61,998 nucleotides of DNA, from positions 1 to 61,998 of the forward strand of contig JAUXQT010000076.1 of NCBI GenBank assembly GCA_030682135.1. Reading direction: 5' to 3'. Origin of the DNA: Nitrospirota bacterium (GTDB lineage: Bacteria > Nitrospirota > Nitrospiria > Nitrospirales > Nitrospiraceae). The stretch's first letter is position 1; the number at the start of each line of letters is the position of its first letter. This document shows positions 55,128 through 61,998 of the stretch, one piece after another. The notes beneath the pieces were generated by a model. That model was not told where the DNA came from, searched no databases, and saw only the letters and a program-made list of their open reading frames with translations. The position numbers and the translations under genes were made by a program.

Positions 55128-56324
55128 ATGACCACCACCGCTTCACCAGCTTCTCTTCTGACCGCTGACATCATCCGATCCGTCATCGATGCCATGCCGA
55201 TGCAAGGCCGGATCATGCTCCGCCTGATCATGCTCCAGCACTTCGACGTGACGGACGAAGAAATTCTCTACATCGTGGCGGACCGGCCGGATCCGCGCTG
55301 CGTCGCCGGGACCAAACCCACGAACACCAACATGACGAAAGAAGCCATTAAGGCCGTGACGGATCGGCGCGACCAATATCGACGACAGGTGCGACTCAAG
55401 CGAGAGCGAACCTGGCTGCAATGCGAGTCTCTCGGAAGACTCGCGCGCCTCCGTGAAGACCTCGCCGCCCGCGCCCGCGCCATCCTGACCGAGCAATTCT
55501 CCGTCTCCGCCGAAACGCTCGACGCCTTGCAGGCCTCCGCCAGAACCGTGCTGCCGAGACCCGCAATCCGCCAGCTGGAGCAACGGTGGGACGCCGATGA
55601 GATCACGGCTGAAGAGTATCAGCGGCAACGGCTGAGTATCGAATACCAAACCCAACTTCGCATGGCTGAGAAATATCATAAGCGACTCAACCTGGCGGAA
55701 CGAGAGCGGCAGACCGCCATCTATGCGCCGCTGCAGGACCACGAAATCGGCCACGTATGGGGCATCCCGGCCGGCAGTCTTGCCGCCCGCAAAGTGAAGT
55801 ACCTCACGCAATATCTGCAGGCGCTCCAGATAGCGTTACGGGCCAGTGCGCCTGACGCAGCCGCCACGACGTCGCCTTTGGACTTATGGAAAGAAACCTT
55901 CACCGTGCTGGCCGAGCAGCCGATTGAACGTTCGCTCTCGACCTACGACGGATTGGAGAAGACCGAATCCGCGCTCATCGACAAACTGACCTTGATGGTC
56001 TGGGGTAGCCTGGCGGAAGAAAGCGAAGTCAAATTCTGGACCTCGCTCGTCTTCGGAGCCAGCTCCAACGCCATGCATTCGGAAATCACCAGGAACCTGT
56101 TCGGTCTGCAGCGGCTTACCGCCATCCTCAACGACATGGACACCTCGCGTGAGGCGTTGGACGAAGAGTTACTCAAGCGGACGGCGCCAAGGCAGAAGCT
56201 TGAAGCGGGCGCACTGGAAGGTTCTTCCGAGCCTGCCGTGAAGGAATTGAGCGAAATGCAGGCTCAGATCCTCAATAGTATGCGCGGCGAGGATGCAACC
56301 GGCAGAGCCTCCGATAAGTGGTAA
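55128..56324 (+). CDS. Unassigned helical protein
   Basis: 398 residues, cytoplasmic, mostly alpha-helical. The N-terminal 60 residues have hydrophobic helices with MLRLIMLQHFDVTDEEILYIV. A charged helical stretch rich in Arg, Glu and Gln (about 75-185, with RLARLREDLAARARAIL) looks like a coiled coil. The C-terminal half is helical with a conserved-looking Trp (LMVWGSLAEESEVKFW). I do not recognise a family. The ribosome site GGGGC is modest. It lies downstream of the 70-residue gene and upstream of the OB-fold gene. Confidence 0.55.
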   Translation: MTTTASPASLLTADIIRSVIDAMPMQGRIMLRLIMLQHFDVTDEEILYIVADRPDPRCVAGTKPTNTNMTKEAIKAVTDRRDQYRRQVRLKRERTWLQCESLGRLARLREDLAARARAILTEQFSVSAETLDALQASARTVLPRPAIRQLEQRWDADEITAEEYQRQRLSIEYQTQLRMAEKYHKRLNLAERERQTAIYAPLQDHEIGHVWGIPAGSLAARKVKYLTQYLQALQIALRASAPDAAATTSPLDLWKETFTVLAEQPIERSLSTYDGLEKTESALIDKLTLMVWGSLAEESEVKFWTSLVFGASSNAMHSEITRNLFGLQRLTAILNDMDTSREALDEELLKRTAPRQKLEAGALEGSSEPAVKELSEMQAQILNSMRGEDATGRASDKW

Positions 56325-56366
56325 CGATTGCGCTTTGTTTCCGGTGAGGTATAATACAGCCACATC

Positions 56367-56804
56367 ATGGTCACACGGTTGAGCCATCTCACAGCGCATC
56401 GAAGCAGCAGAACCTCATGTGCCCTGGTTCTGCTAGCCGCTTTACTCTCCCTCATCTCGCTCCCATTGTTGGTCCAGGCCTCCAATCTTCTGGAAATCGC
56501 TGAGCTGCTCACCCATCCAGAACAGTACGACCGACAGGAAGTCGTAGTCACCGGTCAGGTCACCAACGTCCAACTCGCGACGAATCGGCAAGGCCAGCCG
56601 GCCTACGGATTTCTCTTGAAAGATCAGGCCGGCACGCTGAAAGTCATCAGCCTCGGACAGATCGAAGTCCGGGAAGGCGACCAAGTGATTGTTGAAGGAG
56701 TCTTCTCACGCCTCCGCCAGGCAGGCCGCACGATTATCTACAACGAAATCAAAGCACTCTCGATCAAGCCCATGAATCGGCTCAACCCCGATCTAGTCGG
56801 CTGA
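56367..56804 (+). CDS. Exported OB-fold-like protein
   Basis: 145 residues. A signal peptide or anchor spans about 17-38 (ALVLLAALLSLISLPLL). The remaining 105 residues read as an OB-fold of the type found in periplasmic proteins: QYDRQEVVVTGQVTNVQ, then YGFLLKDQAGTLKVISL, REGDQVIVEGVFSR and NEIKALSI. Such domains bind nucleic acid or small ligands, but many have no assigned role. It stands 42 bp after the helical gene. Confidence 0.6.
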   Translation: MVTRLSHLTAHRSSRTSCALVLLAALLSLISLPLLVQASNLLEIAELLTHPEQYDRQEVVVTGQVTNVQLATNRQGQPAYGFLLKDQAGTLKVISLGQIEVREGDQVIVEGVFSRLRQAGRTIIYNEIKALSIKPMNRLNPDLVG

Positions 56805-56841
56805 CAGCGACTCCCCGTCTCGTTCCACATCACCTCGTCTC

Positions 56842-57729
56842 CTACCCTCTTCTGGCTGAATCTTTGCGCGGATAATTCAGTGCCAGGGTCAGCAGGATAT
56901 CTTGCATGCGATCGGGCAACCACTTGACCATCCAGGCTCGTAACTTGGCATCGCTCCCCACGAGATAACGGGTTTTCGGGCGAGAGGCCGTCAGCGCATG
57001 ATGCACCGCTCGAACCACAGCATCCGGTGAGATCGCCCGCTCAGCAGATTGGGCAACCGCCTCGCGAACTCGTCTCACCGCCTCACCATAGAGAGCCTTT
57101 GCCTCATCGCCCGCCAAGGCTTCAAGCTCCTGTGCTGCCTTGCCTGATTTCTCCCATATGGGTGTGGCAATGGCCCCCGGTTCGATAATCGACACCTGGA
57201 TTCCCCAGGGTTGCAGCTCCATGCGTAACGCGTCCGTCAGCGCTTCCAGAGCATACTTCGAGGCCGAATAGGGGCCCAGCAATGGAATGGTGCCGCGACC
57301 GGCAATCGACCCCATGTTCACGATTCGGCCATGGCCCAGTCGGAGCAACGGGAGGAACGCCTGTGTCACGGCAATCTGCCCGATCACATTGACCTCAAGC
57401 TGAGTCCGGAGTTGCGACAGGGGAATCACTTCGAGCGGACTCCCGACAACGATCCCGGCATTATTGACGAGGCCACCAAGGCCAGCCTCCCCGACAATCC
57501 GCTGCACCACTTCAAGAGATCGTGCGATCGACTGTTCATCGGTGACATCGAGCAGGATCGGGATGAGTGACGAGCCGACCTTTGCAACTAATGCCTCCCC
57601 AGCCCGAGGATCGCGCACTCCGGCAAATACCGTCATCCCACGACTGGCGCAATCGAGGGCACAAGCCGCACCGATGCCGGTTGAAGCACCGGTCACAACC
57701 ACAGTCATGGGCGACGAACGATCAGTCAT
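56842..57729 (-). CDS. Short-chain dehydrogenase/reductase (SDR)
   Basis: 295 residues from the ATG at 57729, preceded by GGAG; the open frame extends upstream without support. It is a classical SDR: TGASTGIGAAC for the dinucleotide, NNAG, the catalytic Ser in NMGSIAG, and YSASK (Tyr-x-x-x-Lys) with PG after it. A C-terminal extension (about 245-295) with a hydrophobic segment resembles SDRs acting on lipids or steroids. The substrate cannot be told. Confidence 0.9.
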   Translation of the reverse strand: MTDRSSPMTVVVTGASTGIGAACALDCASRGMTVFAGVRDPRAGEALVAKVGSSLIPILLDVTDEQSIARSLEVVQRIVGEAGLGGLVNNAGIVVGSPLEVIPLSQLRTQLEVNVIGQIAVTQAFLPLLRLGHGRIVNMGSIAGRGTIPLLGPYSASKYALEALTDALRMELQPWGIQVSIIEPGAIATPIWEKSGKAAQELEALAGDEAKALYGEAVRRVREAVAQSAERAISPDAVVRAVHHALTASRPKTRYLVGSDAKLRAWMVKWLPDRMQDILLTLALNYPRKDSARRG

Positions 57730-57808
57730 AGTACGCTCCAGACAAACTCTGCGGGCACGTGAGAACTTCGAATCTCGACACATGTGGCACAATAAGGAAT
57801 ACGCTCAA

Positions 57809-57933
57809 GCAGGTTGCTCAAAAGTCTGTTCAGCAAGGCCGCAGGCGAATCGAAACCGGAGGCGTACCCTTGTGGTACGTTGAGGATTTCGATGAGCCGA
57901 GAACGAAGCTGGCAGACTTTTTCAGCAACCTGC
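57809..57933. repeat. Family-1 dispersed element, copy 6
   Basis: 125 bp with a perfect 10-bp terminal inverted repeat, GCAGGTTGCT / AGCAACCTGC. The ends vary together relative to other copies (both arms carry the same change), so pairing is conserved although the sequence is not. It lies between the divergent SDR and ppx genes. Confidence 0.85.
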
Positions 57934-58066
57934 CAGGCGAGAGTACCATGACGGCCCATGAGAGGGCAGCGCACCAGGATGTAACCAAGAATTAACCCTC
58001 AGAACCTTGACAGGTCACAGCCGTTTCATTATGGTTTCTGACGCCCTTGCAGACCCTGCCCTACTT

Positions 58067-58105
58067 ATTGCATTGGCGAAGAGATTTCCGTCTAGCCGGT
58101 GCAAT
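58067..58105. promoter_or_regulatory. Inverted repeat in the ppx leader
   Basis: ATTGCATTGGC pairs with GCCGGTGCAAT at 9 of 11 positions across a 17-nt loop, in the 267-bp stretch between the family-1 repeat and ppx. The 65 bp after it are very AT-rich and include the short palindrome ATGAAT-AC-ATTCAT. The region looks like a regulatory leader; no specific regulator is assigned. Confidence 0.3.
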
Positions 58106-58200
58106 GAGTACAGGCCCATGCGCATGGAACATCATAAATTATCATCATGAATACATTCATGTTCACTCCATAAATACTTGTTTTACTGATATTATTTATC

Positions 58201-59754
58201 ATGGCGAAGATTGCGGTTATCGACATCGGAACGAACTCCATCCATATGGTACTGGCAGAGATCCAGCCGGACGCCAGCTACAAAATCCTCGATCGCTTCA
58301 AAGACATGACCAGACTCGGCGATGGCGCCTTCTCGACCCATCGCCTGTCCGACGTGGCTGTCACCCGGGGACTCGACGTCATTCGCCATCTCGTCACCCT
58401 CGCAAAAAATAAAGGCTACGATCGCATGATTGCCGTGGCCACCAGCGCCGTGCGTGAGGCAAAAAACGGGGGAGACTTTATCGATCTCGTCGCCGAACAG
58501 ACGGGACTGACCGTTCGCGTCATCAGCGGCACCGAAGAAGCCAGACTGATCTTCCTGGGCGTCAAAAATAACGTGCCCATGACCGAGCAGCCCACGCTGT
58601 CAGTGGATATCGGTGGAGGATCGGTTGAGCTCATGGCCGGCAATCGAGACCAACTCCTCCATGCCAAGAGCCTCAAACTCGGCGCCATTCGACTGGCGGA
58701 TGAATTCCTCAAACGCACGCCACCCTCCGAGGGGATGCTCCGTTCCCTCGAAGACACCGTGACGGCCCAGTTACAGGCTGCGCTCGACTCGTTCAAGACG
58801 AAACGATTCGACTCATTGATCGCCACCTCCGGCATGGCCGGCAATTTGGCGGAAGTCATTCATCTGCGCCGAACGAATCGCCCGCTTCCCCAAATCAATC
58901 TCGCCACGGTGTCACTCAAAGACGTCAAAGAAATCGAGCAGGTGCTCCGTCAATCGACCATCAAAGCCAGACTGGCAATCCCCGGGCTCGATCCCAAACG
59001 CGTCGACACCCTCCTGCCAGCCACGATCGTCCTGCGCCGTCTCATGGAGCTCTCAGGGCGGGATGAACTCATCCTCTGCGACAAGGCGATCCGTGAAGGC
59101 ATCATTTACGACTTTATCCAGCGCCACCGTGAGCGGCTCAAAGCCGAAGCCGAAATCCCCGATTTGCGTCGTCGCAACGTCATCGCCTTGGCCCGCCGCT
59201 GCCAGGCTCCGGAAACCCATAGCCTGCATGTCGCCAGCTTGGCCCTACGCCTCTTCGATCAGACCACCCGCCTCCATCGCCTGGGACCCACAGAGCGAAA
59301 CTGGCTGGAATATGCCGCGATCCTGCACGACGTCGGCTACCTCATCAACGAACGCCAACACCATAAACATGCCTACTACCTGATCACGAACAGCGACCTC
59401 GGCGGATTATCCGGCGAGGAAATTCAGGTGGTGGCGAATGTGGCACGCTACCACCGGCGCGCCATCCCGCTTTTGAAACACGAGGGCTTCGGCAACCTCT
59501 CCCCCAAACACAAACGCATCGTGCGAATCCTGTCCGCGCTGCTTCGAATCGCCGATGGCTTGGACCGAACGCATTTCTCGGTCGTCCGCACCCTGAATGT
59601 CAAATACACCACCACCACCCTGACGATTCACCTCCATGTCACGGGCGATGCGGAGCTAGAAACCTGGGCGGCAGCAGGGCGAGCGGATCTGTTTGAACGT
59701 GTGTTCCGCCGCCGCCTGAAGTTTTCCGTCATGGCACAGGACGATGCCGAATGA
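58201..59754 (+). CDS. ppx: Exopolyphosphatase / guanosine-pentaphosphate phosphohydrolase family
   Basis: 517 residues. The N-terminal ASKHA core has VIDIGTNSIHMVL, then SGTEEARLIFLGV, SVDIGGGSVELM and the later SGMAGNLAEVIHL. An HD-type domain follows (about 325-500) with AAILHDVGYLI. It removes terminal phosphate from polyphosphate or converts pppGpp to ppGpp. The stop overlaps the start of the first kinase-like gene (ATGA), so three genes form one unit of ppx and two NMP-kinase relatives. Confidence 0.92.
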   Translation: MAKIAVIDIGTNSIHMVLAEIQPDASYKILDRFKDMTRLGDGAFSTHRLSDVAVTRGLDVIRHLVTLAKNKGYDRMIAVATSAVREAKNGGDFIDLVAEQTGLTVRVISGTEEARLIFLGVKNNVPMTEQPTLSVDIGGGSVELMAGNRDQLLHAKSLKLGAIRLADEFLKRTPPSEGMLRSLEDTVTAQLQAALDSFKTKRFDSLIATSGMAGNLAEVIHLRRTNRPLPQINLATVSLKDVKEIEQVLRQSTIKARLAIPGLDPKRVDTLLPATIVLRRLMELSGRDELILCDKAIREGIIYDFIQRHRERLKAEAEIPDLRRRNVIALARRCQAPETHSLHVASLALRLFDQTTRLHRLGPTERNWLEYAAILHDVGYLINERQHHKHAYYLITNSDLGGLSGEEIQVVANVARYHRRAIPLLKHEGFGNLSPKHKRIVRILSALLRIADGLDRTHFSVVRTLNVKYTTTTLTIHLHVTGDAELETWAAAGRADLFERVFRRRLKFSVMAQDDAE

Positions 59755-60500
59755 GCAACCAACCCCCTCCCCTGATGACGCCCCATCCCTATCCTGGCAA
59801 ACTCATCATCGTCGAAGGCATCGACGGATCCGGCAAAAGCACACAACTCCTCCTGCTGCATAAGTGGCTGGAGTCGAAAGGCCACAAAGTCTTCTTCACG
59901 GAGTGGAACTCCTCGGAACTCGTCAAGGACACGACCAAACGGGGCAAAAAGAACAAGAGCCTGACGCCGACCACGTTCAGCTTGCTGCACGCCACCGACT
60001 TTGCCAGCCGTCTGTACCACGACATTTTGCCCCCGCTCAAAGCCGGCATGATCGTCCTGGCCGACCGCTATATGTACACCGCCTTCGCGCGTGACGTCGT
60101 CCGCGGCGTGTCGCCCGAATGGATCCGCAAGCTCTACAGTTTCGCCATCACGCCGGACATGGCCTTCTATTTCAAAGTGCCGATCGAAGTCGCTATCACG
60201 CGGCTCCTCGGCGGCACGCGCGGACAATTCAAATACTACGAAGCCGGCATGGATATGAATCTGAGCCCGGACGTGACCGAAAGCTTCCGCCTCTTCCAAT
60301 CGAGCATCCTGTCGCAGTACGAGAAAATCGTCGATGAATGTCAGCTCATCACGCTGGACGCGACGAAAGACATCGAGGCCCAGCAGAACGACATGCGCCG
60401 GCTCGTCGGAGAGGCGCTCACAGACTACAAACCAAGACGGGGCACCCATGGTCGACGCACAGTATTTTGGCGACGGTTTGACGTACCTAAATCCGAGTGA
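59751..60500 (+). CDS. Thymidylate-kinase-like protein, paralog 1
   Basis: 249 residues, longer than the usual 205-215 of Tmk. The P-loop is intact (EGIDGSGKST near residue 24), and the DRY motif follows in LADRYMYTAFARD (about 104), as in thymidylate kinases. The segment FKYYEAGMDMNLSPD replaces the usual LID region. It could phosphorylate dTMP, but extra length and coupling to ppx leave room for another phosphate acceptor such as polyphosphate-linked nucleotides. Overlaps ppx by 4 bp and the second paralog by 53 bp. Confidence 0.82.
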   Translation: MSNQPPPLMTPHPYPGKLIIVEGIDGSGKSTQLLLLHKWLESKGHKVFFTEWNSSELVKDTTKRGKKNKSLTPTTFSLLHATDFASRLYHDILPPLKAGMIVLADRYMYTAFARDVVRGVSPEWIRKLYSFAITPDMAFYFKVPIEVAITRLLGGTRGQFKYYEAGMDMNLSPDVTESFRLFQSSILSQYEKIVDECQLITLDATKDIEAQQNDMRRLVGEALTDYKPRRGTHGRRTVFWRRFDVPKSE

Positions 60501-61182
60501 CCTCAAGGGGAAACTCATCGCCATCGAAGGCACCGACGGAGTCGGCCGCTCCACGCACATAGAAATGCTGCAGGAATGGCTGGAGGTACAGGGGTACGGC
60601 GTCATCACGACCGGATGGACCCGTTCCAATCTCATGTCCAAAACGATCGAAATGGCGAAAGAGGGGAACATCCTCGACCGCTGGTCGTTCAGCCTCCTCT
60701 ACGCCACCGACTTCGCAGACCGCTTAGAACACGAAGTCATCCCCGCGCTTCGCTCTGGCTTCATCGTCCTGGCCGACCGCTATATCTACACCGCCCTCGC
60801 GCGAGACTTTGTGCGCAGCGGGAACCGCCAATGGGCCAGAGACGTCTTCGGCTTCGCCTTAGTCCCAGACCTCGTCTGTTATATGCGGATCGACGTCGAA
60901 ACACTCGTGCTGCGCGTCATCGAAACCAAAGGCATGAACTTCTGGGAATCGGGAATGGACCTGCGGCTCGGAAACGATCTCTACGATAGCTTTAAGAAGT
61001 ATCAGTCGCTCCTGATCGAGGAGTTCGACAAGATGGCGGAAGAGTTTCACTTCGAAGTGATCGATGCCAGACAATCGCCGGATGAGATTCAGGAAGAACT
61101 GCGCAACAAGATTCAGCCGCTGCTGACGACAAGACTACGAAGCCCTAAACTGCCATCCGACCACCTGATCCATCCGGCCTAA
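60448..61182 (+). CDS. Thymidylate-kinase-like protein, paralog 2, altered P-loop
   Basis: 244 residues from the ATG at 60448 inside the end of the first paralog. The two align along their length (LADRYIYTALARD against LADRYMYTAFARD; FWESGMDLRLGND against YYEAGMDMNLSPD). The P-loop reads EGTDGVGRST: the invariant Lys is Arg. This usually weakens ATP binding, so this copy may be inactive, bind another nucleotide, or act as a partner of paralog 1. No frameshift or stop is seen, so it seems to be kept under selection. Confidence 0.8.
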   Translation: MVDAQYFGDGLTYLNPSDLKGKLIAIEGTDGVGRSTHIEMLQEWLEVQGYGVITTGWTRSNLMSKTIEMAKEGNILDRWSFSLLYATDFADRLEHEVIPALRSGFIVLADRYIYTALARDFVRSGNRQWARDVFGFALVPDLVCYMRIDVETLVLRVIETKGMNFWESGMDLRLGNDLYDSFKKYQSLLIEEFDKMAEEFHFEVIDARQSPDEIQEELRNKIQPLLTTRLRSPKLPSDHLIHPA

Positions 61183-61198
61183 GAAGTTGAGTCGATCT

Positions 61199-61270
61199 GG
61201 TTCATTTGGTTGGTCTGGTCTATCCGGTTCAACAAAATAAACAAGACAAACCAAACAGACCAGATGAACC
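61199..61270. repeat. Family-2 inverted repeat (TGGTCT-rich)
   Basis: The left arm GGTTCATTTGGTTGGTCTGG is matched by the reverse complement of the right arm, GGTTCATCTGGTCTGTTTGG. It lies between the convergent kinase-like and sixA genes and may act as a bidirectional terminator. It resembles the repeat at 22644-22726. Confidence 0.6.
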
Positions 61271-61277
61271 ATCCCCC

Positions 61278-61793
61278 TCAGACTTTGGTCTTCAGCCTTC
61301 CCATCGCCCGCAACTGCCCCGGCGTCAACCACCAACGAAGCAGACCTCGACCTGGCTTCACCGGAATCGACAGCTCGATCAAACAGGCCCCGGCCTTCTT
61401 CAGAGGAAACGAGTCGGACGCTCGCCCGGATAGAAGGACACCGGCGGCCATGCCCAACTGCGGTTCATGCCCCACACAGATTACACAGGACTCCGATGAA
61501 CAACTTTTCAGCAGGCGAAGCAGGTCTGTCGGAGAGGCCTCAGGCAAGAGCTCATCGCGTAATTCCATGAGCGAGGGCCTCGCCAGGAGATCATGCAGCA
61601 ACTGCGCCGTTTCAACCGCACGTCTGGCAGGACTCGCATAGATCACGGTCGGACGCACAGCCAATCGCCGAAGCCCCGCGGCCACCTGACGGACTCGGCG
61701 TTTGCCCTCTTCTGTCAAGGGACGGTCGGCATCCTTCCCGTCCCATTCCTCTCGGTCAACTGCGATACCATGTCGAACGAACAGACAATCCAT
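61278..61793 (-). CDS. sixA: Phosphohistidine phosphatase SixA-like (histidine phosphatase superfamily)
   Basis: 171 residues from the ATG at 61793, with GGAG upstream. It begins CLFVRHGIA, the RHG catalytic motif, followed by RPLTEEGKRRVRQVA and YASPARRAVETAQLL. The second catalytic His lies in VICVGHEPQLGM (about 115). This is a small histidine phosphatase of the SixA type, which in studied members removes phosphate from phosphohistidine of carrier proteins. The C-terminal extension has GACLIELSI and is normal for the group. The physiological target here is unknown. Confidence 0.88.
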   Translation of the reverse strand: MDCLFVRHGIAVDREEWDGKDADRPLTEEGKRRVRQVAAGLRRLAVRPTVIYASPARRAVETAQLLHDLLARPSLMELRDELLPEASPTDLLRLLKSCSSESCVICVGHEPQLGMAAGVLLSGRASDSFPLKKAGACLIELSIPVKPGRGLLRWWLTPGQLRAMGRLKTKV

Positions 61794-61890
61794 CGTAACT
61801 CCACCATAGTTCAATGCCGAGCCAGCCCCAGTCTACCGAAGCAGTGGGTCAGTTTGTCTAGCCCGCATTATTCATGAGCACTTCTACTGC

Positions 61891-61998
61891 AATCGCGGAT
61901 TCGCGGCTACGACAAGCCTTCGGCGGGCAGGCTCGCCGTTCGTTCCCTCGACGTACTGTTCAAGTACGCCTCGGGCTCTCACGGCTCCGCGTGCCCGT
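61891..61998. repeat. Possible repeat at the right edge, truncated by the window
   Basis: The last 108 bp contain CTTCGGCGGGCAGGCTCGCC and CGACGTACTGTTCAAGTACG followed by CCTCGGGC. The latter recalls the centre of family-1 elements in reverse orientation, with a GTAC / GTAC core. No gene fits here. The right end lies outside the window, so the assignment is tentative. Confidence 0.35.

Noticed and set aside
57990-58020. PhoB-type box near CTTGACAGGTCACAG upstream of ppx
   Set aside because: The two CTGT-like half repeats are spaced by 8 bp, not the 11 bp of a Pho box, and the match is weak.
59628-60671. Long minus-strand open frame opposite ppx and the kinase-like genes
   Set aside because: It covers three convincing plus-strand genes; the protein has no recognisable domain.

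Overview
The window looks like a chromosome segment of a Nitrospira-type bacterium (phylum Nitrospirota). The gene content and order (valS-nadC-birA-coaX-grpE-dnaK-dnaJ-rsmE on the plus strand; ridA, deoB, deoC, mltG, ruvX, alaS, recX, recA on the minus strand), the moderately high GC and the small repeats that encode recurring spurious peptides all fit that group. This is an inference from recalled gene content; no search was run.

Layout. 1-4.6 kb: a nucleotidyltransferase (frame open at the left edge), a SipW-like S26 peptidase, an ECF sigma factor with its RskA-type anti-sigma factor, and a secreted protein with an internal duplication. 4.7-5.2 kb: tadA. 5.2-17.0 kb: a self-contained biosynthetic locus on the minus strand: a 3107-residue synthetase (FAAL-ACP-C-A-PCP-C-A-PCP-TE), a PvdE/SyrD-type exporter and an Sfp-type phosphopantetheinyl transferase. 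The domain order predicts an N-acyl dipeptide. The second A domain carries a glycine code, and the thioesterase has Cys in place of the nucleophile Ser. A dyad lies just upstream of the synthetase. 17.4-22.5 kb: tRNA-Ser(CGA), then accessory genes: a DUF2779 nuclease, a MATE transporter, a stack of toxin-antitoxin-like genes (an orphan antitoxin, a toxin remnant, DUF4160 apparently starting at CTG, DUF2442) and an Mrr-type nuclease. 22.7-27.2 kb: a ketopantoate-reductase-like fusion, a sirtuin, a HAD hydrolase, a response regulator and a 37-residue basic protein. 27.5-37.6 kb: housekeeping genes for translation, NAD, biotin and CoA metabolism and protein folding. 37.7-40.4 kb: two secreted repeat proteins (YCF48-like and IPT/TIG). 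40.6-49.1 kb: housekeeping genes ending in recX-recA. 49.2-57.7 kb: a degenerate HD-GYP regulator, thpR-cinA, a chlorite-dismutase-family protein followed by a strong terminator, and several unassigned proteins. 58.2-61.8 kb: ppx, two overlapping thymidylate-kinase-like genes (one with an altered P-loop) and sixA.

Six copies of a 123-129 bp element with terminal inverted repeats sit between genes, plus one solo end. Two other palindromic repeat families are also present. No CRISPR array, insertion sequence or prophage was recognised. The best candidate for an undescribed system is the acyl-dipeptide locus. The nucleotidyltransferase/peptidase pair at the left edge may be the tail of a peptide-modification or export cluster lying outside the window.
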